Source: Timema cristinae (Eukaryota > Arthropoda > Insecta > Phasmatodea > Timematidae). Taken from it: a stretch of DNA of 64,000 bases. Shown one piece after another: positions 24,945 through 35,935 of the stretch. The stretch is taken from positions 61,521,317 through 61,585,316 of the forward strand of contig JBCFYV010009882.1 in the NCBI GenBank assembly GCA_039000515.1, in the 5' to 3' direction. Under the pieces are notes generated by a model. That model saw only the letters and a program-made list of their open reading frames with translations. It did no database searches and was not told the origin of the DNA. A program made the translations under genes and the position numbers. Positions within the stretch are counted from its first letter, which is position 1. Every line of letters starts with the position of its first letter.

Positions 24945-25159
24945 AACATGGATGATAAGAAAAAGGCGTTTGAAGTGTATATTTGCTACTGAGACTAAAG
25001 GAAATACGGACGCGCGGGCGTACACTATCAGTCTTACTGTCAATATTATTTTCAGTCTCCCCCACCAATTGCAAGACTGATGGACTGAGACTGATGTGAT
25101 CAGAAAATTCGGATCACATCAGTATTTTCGTAAGTTCGTCCATCAGTCCATCAGTACTG

Positions 25160-25246
25160 CCCCTATAGTCTATACGATCAGTCAGACTGTCAGTATTAAT
25201 TATCACTTTATTAATACTGACAGTCTGACTGATCATGTAGGGGCCC
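25160..25246. repeat. Long perfect hairpin at the right end of the TIR element
   Basis: The 25-nt arm at 25176-25200 (starting GATCAGTCAGACTGTCAG) is followed by a 9-nt loop (25201-25209) and its exact reverse complement at 25210-25234. The GACAGTCTGACTGTC core is repeated in the left end of the element (22060-22110). If transcribed, this would fold into a microRNA-precursor-like stem. Confidence 0.85.
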
Positions 25247-26308
25247 TATTACACTCACTTTCTCACACTCAGCCACATACACAATCACACACTCAAACAC
25301 TTACACACTCATTTTCACTATCACATTTCATCACTCTCTCTATAATATATTTATATAATTTTATAAGCCCATTTCCATTAATATAAATTATGAGGAAATG
25401 GCTGAAAAGATTTTGACAAACCACGTTTCATTTTGACTGTTAGAGATCCAGGATGTCGGGGAAAATAGTATTTTCCAACCAAAGTATGATTTTTACAGAA
25501 CACTCTCAGCTTTTCATTCTTTGTTGACATCACCATGAAAACCCTGATTAATTCTGTGCATTAGTATATAAATATGTAAATTAAATATTTTTCTCTGGTT
25601 AATAATACCAACTCAACTTTTACTTTAGTGGTGTGGTAGAACAAATAGAAAAGTTACGGTAATAAATGTGAATATTTATAAAACAAACCGATGATGTTAG
25701 ATTTAAAAAAAATGTTTTGTTGATTTTTATCCTTCGTCTTTTTTGTATTTAAATATTTGCCTCTGCTCTTATGTATAAATCGATAGGATCTTTTCCAATA
25801 ATTGAAATTTCAAGATATTGACTGAACCGATATTGACAAACAACACCTCATTTTTAAGGTAAGGGGTTTAAGATTTCGTCAAAAATAGTAGTTTTCAACG
25901 AAAACACTATTTTCCAAACGAATTTTCAGTATTTCATTCTTTGTTTACATCTCCATGGAAACCCTGATTTGAGTTTACTTAAATAGCAGTAAATAAAATA
26001 TCGCTCTTTGGTTAAAAATAATAACAGCTCAATTATTACTTAACTGGTTTGGTGCAACAAATAGATAGAGAGCTGTGTGAAGGGTCGTTTTAAAGTTCTC
26101 ATCAAGGCGTGAAGGGTGAAAATATAGGTTTTGATTCCAAATAAACACCGAAAGATAAATATATATGTAAAGTGGATCGCCTTTGAGAAGTAAAGTTTAG
26201 TTAGAAAGTCAAGTGAAGGTTTATTATATATGGTATCATTTCGAAATAAAAGGTTTACCATACATTTTAGTGTAATAATTTGCAGCCATCGCTGCAACAA
26301 TTCACTAG

Positions 26309-28875
26309 TCTTATATATAATTTGATAAGGCCGTTTCCGGTAATAGAAATTACGAGGAAATGACTGAAAAGATTTTGACCAACGAACACTCATTTTAACG
26401 GTTAAGAGTCCATGACGCCGGGAGAAATAGTAGCTTTCCACAAAAACCCAAGTTTCACAGAGAATTTTCAGTTTTTCATTCTTTATATAGTCACCATGGA
26501 AATCGTTACTTGCTGCATGGCTGTAAATCTCTAAATAAAATATATCTCTTTAGCTAAAAAATAATAACTAAATCTTTATTTATTGGTCCAAACACATAAC
26601 AGTTTTTTCTTTGGATGAATATTTATCTTTGGATGTTGGTCATAACATATATAAAATGAGATTCCTAAACTGGGGAAATATTTATTTTTTATTAGAATGT
26701 TATCGTTAATTTGTATTTAAATCAATAATATTGAGCATAATTCGAAAATTAAAATGTTAAGTTGTTAATTTCGCGAAAATATTGCCTAATTTTTGTTTCG
26801 CGCATGTTAAAATGATGTTTAAATATGTGTATCATAAGTTCAAAAACGATAAAATGATCTTTAATAATAATAAAAAAATGTCCATTCTAACTATCTAATT
26901 ATGATTTTTGGTGTTCATTTTTTTTTTCGAATAGTGGGTTTTGATGTTAATTTTATTCAAATAATGGGTTTTAATGTTTATTTTAGCATAAAAGTAACTA
27001 TACAAATACATGAGTTAAGCTAAGTTTTTATTTTACCGATTAATCTTGAGAATATGATATTTAAAGGTAATGTTTTGTGTACCTTCTCTACCTTTTCACA
27101 TTCCTACAAATACATTAAGATCAGTTATGTTTCTTTGTTGATAATTAAATTTGGGGGAATCATATTTCAAAGTACCGAAATGTTTTTAGTACCACATCTA
27201 TATTTTCGCATTATCTCTCTTTATCAGTCTCTCTCACGCTCTCCAACACTCTCTCACACTCTCTCACACTCTCTCTTCTTACACACACATATATAGACAC
27301 ACACAAACACGTACACACTCACTCTATAAAACTCTCTCTAATATATCTCTAATATAATCGTTTATCATCTCTCTCTCACACTTTATTCCTATCTCTCACA
27401 CACTCTATAACCTCACATACACTCTTTATCAAACAATTTCTCTCACATTACCTTCATTATACTCTCTCTTTTAAGCTTTCTCTCAAATGCTCTTTCTGTC
27501 TCGGACGTTCTATGTCTTAAACGCTCTCTCACAAACCCTAAATCTCTCATTTTCACTCTCTCAATCTCACTCCATTAACCTCAATCTCTCAATCTCACTC
27601 TCTCTATCTCAAACTCTTTCTCTATCTCAAACTCTCTCTATCTCAAGCTCTCTCTCTATCTCAAACTCTCTCTCTATCTCAAACTCTCTCTCTATCTCAA
27701 TTTCTCTCTATCTCAAACTCTCTCTATCTCAAACTCTCTCTCTATCTCAAACTCTCTCTCTATCTCAAGCTCTCTCTCTATCTCAAACTCTCTTTCTCTA
27801 TCTCAAAATCTCTCTCTATCTCAAACTTTCTTTCTAAATCTCTCTCTCTAACTCTTTATCTATCTTTATCTAAATCTTATTTTCTCTCTCTAAACTAATC
27901 TCTCCCTCTTTAATGGTCTCTCTCAAACTCTCTTTCACACATATCCTCACATTTTCTCTCTTTCACACAATATCTCTCCCAAAATTGTGTATTCTGTCCC
28001 ACATTTTATTGCTCCTTCTCCCTTAGATAATTTCTTTCTCTCTCACTCAAACACTCTCACACGTTCTCTCACACACATAGACTCTATCTCCCTACACACA
28101 CTCTTTTTTATCTTCTCCCAGTGTTTCTCTCTCTAACACTTGCACATACTCTCACTATCACTCGCTCACACTCACTCGATCTCTCTTAATTGCTCATTCT
28201 CAGTCTCTTACACTCACTTTCTCACACTCACATTCTCATTTACACACTCATCCACACAAAATCACAGAGTCAAACACTTACTCTCTTATTTTCACTAACA
28301 CATTTTATCACTCTCTCTATCATATATCTTAATATATATTATTTGATAAGCCCATTTTTACTAGTAGAAATTATGAGGAAGTGACTGAATACATTTTGAC
28401 AAAAAACACTCATTTTAAAGCTTAGGGATTCAGGATGCCAGCAAAAATAGTGGCATTAAATTAAAACTCAATTTTGCTTGGTTCATCTGTATAATCATTC
28501 TTTGTCTACATCACCATGGAAACCATAATTTGTATATAGCTGTTACTTACTATATTGGAAAATAAAATATTTGGCCTTGCTTAAAAATAATATCAGCTCA
28601 ATCGTTACTTGAGTGGTTTGGTGCAACGAATAAATATAGATCTGGAAGAGGAGTCGTTTTAAATTTCTCATCGGGTCGTGAAGGGGGTAAAAGCTACGTT
28701 TTTATTCAAATTACACACCGAAAACTAAATATCTAAGTAAAGTTGTTATCCTTTGACGATTACACTTTTAATTAAAACGTGAGTGAGGGCATATTATATA
28801 GACCCTTTTCCAATAAAAAGTTTAAAGTACATTTTAGTACAATAATCTGCAGCCATCACTGCAACGACCCACTAA
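26309..28875 (+). mobile_element. Helitron-like element B (non-autonomous), in tandem with A
   Basis: Begins TCTTATATATAATTTGATAA directly after the CTAG end of element A, with no spacer. Ends CTAA (28872-28875) before T, with a 5-bp hairpin (TGCAG-CCATCA-CTGCA, 28848-28863) just upstream. Block-wise homology to A covers the 5' block, the CT-rich core and the 3' block. B lacks the nested insertions, so it shows the ancestral layout at about 2.6 kb. No Rep or helicase sequence was found. Confidence 0.8.
27205..28330. repeat. CT-rich low-complexity core of element B
   Basis: Dominated by TCTCTCTATCTCAAAC-type units, about 20 bp long and repeated many times at about 27595-27830, plus CACACTC runs. 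Apparent Ser/Leu-rich frames are artefacts. Confidence 0.9.
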
Positions 28876-29412
28876 TATTATTCTATTTCGCATGATACAA
28901 TTATAGTAATTTTGTATTTTATCAGTTATCACAGACTTAGAATAATATGAGACGTGTTTACTTTGTGTGAATGTATTACAATTTCTCTAAAGAGAGCAGG
29001 GACAACAGTTACTTTGAAAAACTGCCTTATGAACTCTTGAATAAGCTCTGAGCTTCACTATAAAAACATTAAGCTATCCATTTGAACAATCCCACATTTT
29101 ACCTAACCTATTACTTAGAACTCCTTACTTGTTCAATATAATTTAATATAACTTCAACACTAAATCATATATAGAATAGATATGGAACTGTTACTTTACT
29201 CTAAATCGATGCCTAGTCTCATCTTTTAGAGTTTATTGACAAATAATTAAAAATAAAATATTTCATCAATTCCATAAACCATGTAATAGAATTTAAATAT
29301 ATCACATTCAAATAATAAGATAAAATGGTATTCCATGGTACAGCCATAATTGAACCACTACTCAATAACGTTTATATTTTTATCTTAATACTTTTATGAT
29401 TTTTTTTTTCAG
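28876..29412. other. sif intron 2, last part
   Basis: AT-rich. It ends in a T-rich tract and TTTTTTTTTTCAG, a strong acceptor for the exon at 29413. No other feature. Confidence 0.5.
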
Positions 29413-29556
29413 GCACCGTGTCAGGTAGAATTAGAAAACTGGGTGAACAGTATTCATTCTGCGTGTGCTGCAGCTTTTGCTCGTCATCGTGGCAAAACCG
29501 GAACACTTCATTTATTGCAAGAAGAAATATTCCGCCTGGAAAAAGCTATTGACTCG
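29413..29556 (+). CDS. sif: sif exon: end of PH domain and start of helical extension
   Basis: 48 codons. Begins [20 protein letters not shown], the C-terminal PH helix with its invariant Trp, and continues with [20 protein letters not shown] into the coiled-coil extension that packs on the PH domain in TIAM proteins. Acceptor is TTTTTCAG; donor is TCG|GTAAGA at 29557. The junction with the previous exon is in phase 0. An open frame runs on to 29700 but is intronic. Confidence 0.95.
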
Positions 29557-30404
29557 GTAAGATATATGGATCATGTATTGTATTTAAGTTTCCTTGTGAA
29601 CTCCTTTACGGTGAAAGATTACTGTTACTACTATGATCCTATCATATTAGCTGAACCTTACTCTAAACAAGCAGGGCAAGCTTGTTTCCTACTGTTATGA
29701 AGCGATTGATTGCAGTAGCAGTTGAATACATGGACTGAGGTACGAGATATACTGTAGAATAGAGGAATATTGTTTTACCCGGCTTGACGGTATTTATTCA
29801 GTGAACCCACCAAGTACGTCAAAAAGTTAATTTGGGTTCGCTGACTACGAATTCTACCTAAGCTCTAAAAATCTCACTAATGTTCTTATTGTATAAACAG
29901 TATATTTAGGATTATTTTTAAAATTTGGAAATTATAGAAATAAACAGGGTAAACTAGGGTGTTGGGGTTTCTTTGCGCATCTATTATCTAATATTTTAAT
30001 CCCTTGACAAGCATAAGGCTTTCAGATTGCTCAAACACAAAACTAACTTATTTTGACCAGCGGTGCTCTCTCTACGATATAAATACTGATTAAGGTGAAA
30101 TATTTTGTGTGTTTGGTCACACAGTCTACCCTTGAAAGCCTTGGTGCTACATAATATAAAACACAAATTTAACTCTTTATATTATTTATCATGCTCTGAA
30201 TAAAATGATTATGATATATATTATCTTGTAATATTTTTTTTGTATTAAAACTATTGTTTCAATGACCTCTAATTTTGTTCATATGTGTCGTAGAAGCTTA
30301 ATAAGCTATTTAAACGATAGTAAATCATTCGTGGTGCTGGTCCTAATCACGATATATATTGTAGGCCTATACTCAGTTCTTAACCCCCATAGTAGTAGCT
30401 TTTT
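29557..30404. other. sif intron 3, first part
   Basis: AT-rich, no exon or element recognised. Confidence 0.4.
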
Positions 30405-30415
30405 TGGGTTCATTA

Positions 30416-30569
30416 TTATTATTATTATTATTATTAGCACCGCGTCTTACTACTCATTCTGGTTATACGCACTTACGCTAATGTGTAATGGAAGGGTGAT
30501 TGTGAGATGAAATGAAGGACCTACAGTTTAACGTGGAATCCGAACCACGGTGGTGGCCTGGCATTCCCC
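30416..30569 (-). mobile_element. tRNA-derived SINE, family A, copy 4 (head-truncated)
   Basis: Starts on the plus strand with an (ATT)n tail and AGCACCGCGTCTTACTACTC. It stops at GGCATTCCCC, about halfway into the body, so the tRNA-like head is missing (5' truncation, typical of reverse transcription that stopped early). The 11-bp target-site duplication TGGGTTCATTA is at 30405-30415 and 30570-30580. Confidence 0.88.
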
Positions 30570-30761
30570 TGGGTTCATTAAAGTCCAGGGCTATAAATGT
30601 TTTCCCTTTGATTATCCGCAATTGGACAAGGTTTGAAAATGTCTACCTACAATAATTAATTGGTTTCCATCAAGATTTTTAAATTCACAAAAAGTATAGC
30701 TAAGAGCTAAACTTTAGGATGTTTATTTAACTTTAGATTAATTAACTTTTATTACTTTTTT

Positions 30762-31072
30762 TAGCACCATGTCTTACTACCTGTTCAGATTATACGCATA
30801 TGTACTAGTCACGCCTACTTCTTTCTTAGCACCATGTCTTACTTCTCGTTTGGGCTATACGCTTATGTACTAATTACGCTATTTTTTTTAGGGGTTAGGA
30901 AGATGGGTTTAGAGTAAATGTACCAGCGTTTGCGTGTAGATAGAGTATACATCTATTTTATATAAACCACCCTTAGTACACCCTACCTATATTTGAACCT
31001 CTATATCCTCGTCATAGGCATTCTAATCAAACACAAGAGTATTGCGTTAGACCATGCGGCCACCGAAGCAGA
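30762..31072 (-). mobile_element. tRNA-derived SINE, family B, copy 2, with duplicated tail
   Basis: Minus strand. The head near 31072-31030 reads GCTTCGGTGGCCGCATGGTC, with an A box. The B box GGTTCAAAT is near 30990-31000. The tail motif (AGCACCATGTCTTACTACC on the plus strand) appears twice, at about 30770 and 30828. It is the same tail as family A, so families A and B share a 3' end. Confidence 0.65.
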
Positions 31073-31144
31073 TATTTTATCACGGCTTTTAAATATAATA
31101 TTTTATTCATGTTAATTAGCTATGTGCTATTTCTGAAACGTATT

Positions 31145-31362
31145 TGTTGGAGTTCAATTATTACCGTCAAAACGTTCATGTTTGTTTACATTTGTATTTC
31201 ACTATAACGCCGATAGATGTCTCATGAATTTAGTCTTAAAAGGCTTTTTCAAATAATAAACAGTTAGTCGTGTTCCAACCAAGCGCTGTACCGGTCGTGC
31301 TATAAATTGTGTTAGCAATAGTTTATACATATTGTGTATTTCGATCACTATTCTGGCCAACA
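31145..31362 (+). repeat. Copia 5' LTR
   Basis: Begins TGTTGGAGTT and ends CCAACA, 218 bp. Almost identical to the 3' LTR. A TATA-like TATAAATT occurs near 31301 within the LTR. It would have driven the element's genomic RNA. Confidence 0.93.
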
Positions 31363-31373
31363 GGTTATGCGAG
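31363..31373 (+). promoter_or_regulatory. Primer-binding-site-like sequence
   Basis: GGTTATGCGAG directly follows the 5' LTR. Its first seven bases match the complement of the anticodon-loop side of initiator tRNA-Met, the half-tRNA primer used by Copia elements. The following bases do not match well. Confidence 0.45.
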
Positions 31374-31465
31374 TTACACGATCGGAAACGAAACAATATT
31401 TTGATTAAACGAAAAGTTATAAATCAAAAAAGTGCAGAAGTTGAACGATTCGTTAGCCTAAGAAA

Positions 31466-32524
31466 ATGGCGCACGCGAACGCGACGCATTCAACACGACT
31501 CGAGATGTTGTCACACGACAACTACGATACATGGAAAATACAAGCCAAGGCCTTGCTAATAAAAAATTATACATTGGGATATGTGTCAGGAGAAATACCA
31601 CAACCCGAAGTGGTTGGCGAAAACGCGGTGCTTGTTACCGCGCAAGCTGCACAAACAGCTTGGCTAGCGGCCGATCGGAAGTCAAAAGCTGATTTAATGC
31701 TGTCCATCAATACATCTGAATTAAAACAGACTCGAGGATGCGTTACTTCACGCGACGTATGGATCAAACTAGAATCAATCTACGCATCAAAGGGGCCTTC
31801 TTGCAAGGCAACATTGCTCAAACGTCTCACACAACACAAGATGCAAGATGGCGACGATGTGACTGAACATCTTGCTGGATTTTTTGACGCTGTGGATAAG
31901 TTGCAAGCAATGGAAGTGGACATAAACGGCGATCTGTTGACGATCATGCTGCTATATAGTCTCCCCAGCAGTTATGACAACTTTCGATGTGCAATCGAAT
32001 CCCGTGACAATTTACCTGACGCAGAAACGTTGAAAGTGAAAGTCTTGGAAGAACATAAAGCACGTGCTCCGGAAAACAGAAGTTCCTCCATGTTTATCAA
32101 GTCAGGAAAACAGTTCGTTAACCTACCGAAAGGTGGTACGTGCAGTAGTGCTGGATCCGAACAGAAACGTAAACAAAAACCACAACTAAACTATGAATGC
32201 GGCTTTTGCAAAAAGAAAGTACACAGGGAGGCCGATTGTTTCTTTAAAAAGAAGTTGAGCGAACAAATGGCAAATAAAGCCGACGAGGCCCATTGTTGTT
32301 TTTTCATCGACAACGAAATTACAAGATCAAGCAACATAAACAACCTTTGGTGCATTGGTAGTTGTTGCATATCTCACTTATGCAACAATGAACATGCATT
32401 CACGAGCGCGAAGACAATTTACGGGAATCTTAAACTTGCCGATGACAGTGCCACGCAAGTAAAAGCGAAAGGTGACGTTCAAATCACCAGCGCAAACTGT
32501 GTGACAGACTCTCTATCACATTGA
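31466..32524 (+). pseudogene. Copia Gag-protease region
   Basis: 352-codon open frame. The N-terminal half is Copia Gag (LSHDNYDTWKIQAKALLI, then W-rich and LKRLTQHKMQDGDDVTEHL). A CX2CX4HX4C zinc knuckle follows near residue 245 (CGFCKKKVHREADC). Then comes the protease region, with CIGSCCISHLCNN where family members have WxxDSGAxxH. The catalytic Asp codon has changed to Gly and the following Gly to Cys, so the protease is dead. The frame ends at 32522-32524 and translation continues in another frame. The start is taken at the ATG at 31466; an overlapping alternative frame starts at 31332. Confidence 0.85.
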
Positions 32525-33515
32525 AAGACACCTTATATGTACCCGACCTAAGAGTGAACCTCATCTCTGTGGCAAAAATTGTTGACAACAACAACAAGGT
32601 GACATTTGAGAAAGATCACGCGACCATAAAAGGCATAAACGGTGACATTAAAGTTGTTGCGAATAGAATTGGTGACTTATTCTACTCATGTGAAAGCGAT
32701 CAACAAGCGTGCATGGTCACAGGATCAAAAGTTCTAAAAGGTGAATTAGAAATTTGGCACGCTTGACTTGGTCATTTGAATTTGAGGGACATGGTCAATA
32801 TGCTCAAGAACCTATGTGTGGTCGGTTTAAAATCAAATTACTCAACTGACTTAAAAACTGTCACACCTGTCTAGAAGGAAAAATAACATCAACTCCCTTT
32901 ACCAAACGATAGATAACCTCAAAAGAGCTTCTGGAGTTGATCCATTCTGACGTCTGCGGGCCGATGAGGGAAGCATCTCAAGGGGGTGCACGTTATTTCG
33001 TAACCTTAATAGATGACTACAGTCGATGGTGTCAAGTCTACTTCCTTCGTCACAAGGGAGAGGTCACTGAGAAGTTCATTGAGTTCAAGAATCTAGCCGA
33101 AAATCAAAGAGGGCATAAGATAAATGCTCTTCAATCGGATAATGTCAAAGAGTATTGCAACGATAAAATGGATTCCATCCTCAAACGTGCAGGCATCCAA
33201 CGACGTCTAACAACTCCGCACACCCCTCAACAGAACGGTGTCGCGGAAAGGAAGAACCACACTCTGGTTGAGGCTGCTAGGTGCATGCTATTGGAGTCCG
33301 GAATGCCACTGTCCTTTAGGGCCGAAGCCAACCACATCCGAAATCGATGCACAACAAAAGCGTTGTCTGAAGGAACTCCATACGAAAGATGGTTGGGAAG
33401 ACGGCCGAATATCTTGCATCTTCGTATATTCGGGGAGAAAGACATCCTCCTCGACAAGTCTCCCAATAAAGGAAAGTTCGAGCTCAAAGGAAAGAAAGGG
33501 GTTTTTGTTGGCTAA
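32521..33515 (+). pseudogene. Copia integrase region
   Basis: Two blocks. 32521-32766 is the pre-integrase stretch (LYVPDLRVNLISVAKI), ending in an in-frame TGA after EIWHA at 32764, where the family has WHxRLGH. 32937-33515 is the integrase core with the D,D,E triad visible: HSDVCGP, ALQSDN and GVAERKN. An Arg replaces the usual Trp in the FWAEA motif (SFRAEA). The frame ends near 33513. Role would have been insertion of cDNA; it is now inactive. Confidence 0.85.
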
Positions 33516-33826
33516 TCTGACTGTTCCAAGGCCTACCGGGTATGGCTACCAAGTGAACGAAAAATCCGTGTCTCCAGAGACATAAGATTCTGTGCCAAGC
33601 CTGGGCCTGGACGCACATCTGCAGACTTTCTTTAAGAAGAAGAAATATCCTGTCAACATGAAGGAGGAGGGTTCAATGAAGAAGTGTCCTCGCAAAAGGA
33701 CGTAGAGATCAGTCCAGACTTTCTGGAAGACAATGAACCATTTCATGGATTTGAGGTGAATGATGATCCCATGCTAACATTGGAGGGCAACAAGCTCATC
33801 AAGGTGCCACAGGCACCGAATCAGAC

Positions 33827-34750
33827 ATGCTGGTTGAGCGAGGACCGAGCAGAGCAAAGTTAATGCGTACCGGAAGAAGGGGTCGCCCCACTAAAATATA
33901 CCAGCCTGCAGCCAACCGGGCCGACCAGAAACTTTCTCTCAACAATGATCCACCATACGATAAAGATACTGGGCATTCAAGCACTGCATCATCTCAAGAA
34001 ACTATGGAGCACAACAACGTTCAAAGTAACAGGGAAGATGGATCGTTTCATAATGTCCCAGTTGCGATGAAAGCCTCAGAGATTCACATCGACAGTACCA
34101 TGAAGGGGCCAGATCGCGAGGAATGGTTCGAAGCAATCTATTCCGAGATCAGATGCTTGGTTGCCAACGACACTTGGGAAATCGTTGATAGACCGACCAA
34201 CGATAGAGTGATAGACTGTAGGGCGGTTCTCCGAAACAAGTATAATCCTGATGGAACGTTACTTCGAAGGAAAGCAAGGGTGGTCGCAAGAGGCTTTGCC
34301 CAAAGACCAGGAATCGACTTTGTGGACACTTTTGCTCCAGTTGCCAGGATTGAATCATTTCGATTACTCATGGCATTGTCAGCTAAGCTCAACTTAAAAG
34401 TTTCACAGCTTGACATTACAACGGCCTATCTGAATGGTGACATCGGCACACTAACATTCATGTAACAGCCAGACTTGCTTGTTGAGGCACTACAAAAGAT
34501 TATTGGGACTGAAATTGACGACAGCATTGTTGGGAAAGTAAAAGACATGCTTCGTAAACTGAAATCCGGTAACAAAGTCTGCAAACTTCGGAAGGCCATT
34601 TACGGGCTCCGTCAAGCTGGTCGACAGTGGCACGCTAAATAAATGCAACCTTAGAATCCATCGGGTTGCAGCCCACAAACCCATGCGTGTATGTCGATAG
34701 TCGAAGTAAACACCCAGTCTACGTGCTCATCTATGTTGATGACATCGTGA
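33827..34750 (+). pseudogene. Copia reverse transcriptase region
   Basis: The frame from 33827 covers the linker and the RT fingers (EEWFEAIYSEI, ARGFAQRPGIDFVDTFAPV and then LDITTAYLNGDI). It meets a TAA at about 34463, where the motif normally continues. After a gap with further stops (34640, 34653), the YVDD catalytic box is found at 34732-34743 (LIYVDDIVIAS) in another frame. At least two frame changes and three stops. Confidence 0.85.
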
Positions 34751-34806
34751 TCGCTTCTGGAAACCCGGAGTGAACTAGAGATATTAAAGGTGAACTGTCA
34801 AACCGA

Positions 34807-35676
34807 TTGTATGTAAAGGACCTTGGCGTTATAAATCATTGTTTAGGAATCAAAGTGAACCAATCCAAGGACAAAGTCACGTTACAGCAGAGTGGCTACA
34901 TCAGGGATGTCTTACATAAGTTCGGGATGGATGACTGCAAACCAGCGGAGACACCGATATCAACCGGGGTCAAGTTTGATTCTTCCTCCACTAACACAGA
35001 AGAAACAAAGCAATAGCCATTTAGAGAGTTGATTGGAGCCCTCATGTGCATCGCCATCGGTACTCATTCCGACATCGCTTACGCAGTCAACATGCTGAAT
35101 CAATATAATAATTGTCACACCTCAACTCACTGGCAAGCTGCCAAGCCTGTGCTAAGATATCTGCAAGGAACGGTTGACAAGAGGTTGGTCTACTCCAGGG
35201 ATGATGAAGGCTTTTCCGGTTTCGCAGACGCCGACTGGGGAAACTGTGACACTGACAGAAGGTCCTATACAGGTTATACTTTCACCTTGTCCGGAGCGGT
35301 GGTATCATGGTGCTCAAGAAAGCAAAGAACCGTTGCTTTATCTTCAACCGAGGCAGAATATATGAGTCTCGCCGAAGCTATGAAGGAAGCAATCTTCCTG
35401 ATGACCTTCGTACGAGAACTTTGTTTAAAGGAGTTGTCGAACATCATTATTTTCAATGATAATCAATCAGCTGTAAAATTGGCACATAACCCTGTCTTCC
35501 ACTCAAGATCGAAACATATAGACATAAAGTTTCATTTTATTCGTCAAGCTCTCCAAGATCATCCACTAAGGCTTGAATATCTATCCACTGAGGATATGGT
35601 AGCTGACATCTTGACAAAACCTTTTCCTGGATCCAAACACGAGAAGTGTGTCAACGAATTGGGTTTACGTGATTGA
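34807..35676 (+). pseudogene. Copia RT connection and RNase H region
   Basis: 34807-35016 holds the RT thumb/connection (VKDLGVINHCLGIKV). 35029-35676 holds RNase H, with the motif DADWGNCDTDRRSYTGY at the start, SSTEAEYMSLAEA in the middle and KHIDIKFHFIRQAL then DILTKPF at the end. Both share one frame, with a TAG at about 35014. RNase H is the best preserved part of the element. Confidence 0.85.
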
Positions 35677-35708
35677 TTGTTACCTATTGACCTTTTGGAC
35701 GAAAAATT

Positions 35709-35717
35709 GAGGGGGGG
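35709..35717 (+). other. Polypurine tract
   Basis: GAGGGGGGG directly before the 3' LTR, the expected plus-strand priming site of an LTR retrotransposon. Confidence 0.85.
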
Positions 35718-35934
35718 TGTTGGAGTTCAATTATTACCGTCAAAACGTTCATGTTTGTTTACATTTGTAGTTCACTATAACGCCGACAGATGTTTCATGA
35801 ATTTAGTCTTAAAAGGCTTTTTCAAAAAAAAACCGTTAGTTGTGTTCCAGCCAAGCGCTTTACCGGTAGTGCTATAAATTGTGTTAGCAATAGTTTATAC
35901 ATATTGTGTATTTCGATCACTACTCTGCCCAACA
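35718..35934 (+). repeat. Copia 3' LTR
   Basis: 217 bp, TGTTGGAGTT to CCCAACA. Matches the 5' LTR with scattered substitutions and a small difference in an A-rich run at about 35825-35833. Confidence 0.93.
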
Positions 35935-35935
35935 G

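Larger units (their letters stand above)
22051..25246. mobile_element. TIR element (PIF/Harbinger-like MITE) carrying a nested hAT
   Basis: The ends are inverted: GGGCCCCTATACGACAGTCAG at 22051 against a reverse-complement end GGGCCCCTACATGATCAGTC at 25246. TATTA flanks both sides; its TTA core would fit the TWA target of PIF/Harbinger. Without the hAT insertion the element is only about 0.45 kb and has no coding sequence, so it is a MITE. It is inserted in the CT-rich core of Helitron A. Superfamily is inferred from the GGGCC-type terminus and target only. Confidence 0.65.
19845..26308 (+). mobile_element. Helitron-like element A (non-autonomous), with nested insertions
   Basis: The 5' end is TCTTATATATAATTTGATAA at 19845, preceded by A. 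The 3' end is CTAG at 26305-26308, preceded by a perfect 7-bp hairpin (TTGCAGC-CATC-GCTGCAA, 26280-26297) 11 nt upstream. These are the hallmarks of Helitron ends (5' TC, subterminal 3' hairpin, CTRR, insertion between A and T). There are no inverted repeats and no target duplication. The internal sequence is homologous block by block to element B. Both have a 5' AT-rich block, a long CT/CA-rich core and a 3' block. Nested in A are a SINE (20278-20547) and a TIR element (22051-25246) that contains a hAT. No Rep or helicase frame is seen. Confidence 0.8.
31145..35934 (+). mobile_element. Copia LTR retrotransposon, full length, decayed
   Basis: LTRs at 31145-31362 and 35718-35934 flank a gag-protease-integrase-RT-RNase H region in Copia order (integrase before RT). 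A 5-bp target-site duplication, GTATT, is at 31140-31144 and 35935-35939. The right flank is the (ATT)n tail of a SINE, so the element landed in that tail. The LTRs differ at roughly a dozen positions in about 217, which points to an old insertion. Multiple stops and frameshifts make it defective. It lies in sif intron 3, in the gene's orientation. Confidence 0.95.

Noticed and set aside
21000..28330. CRISPR-like array suggested by regular CTCTC units
   Set aside because: Units are simple sequence with no conserved repeat-spacer structure, in a eukaryotic genome.
33227..33585. Frames of 86 and 115 codons over the Copia integrase
   Set aside because: Shadows of the integrase frame; only the frame carrying the D, D, E motifs is real.
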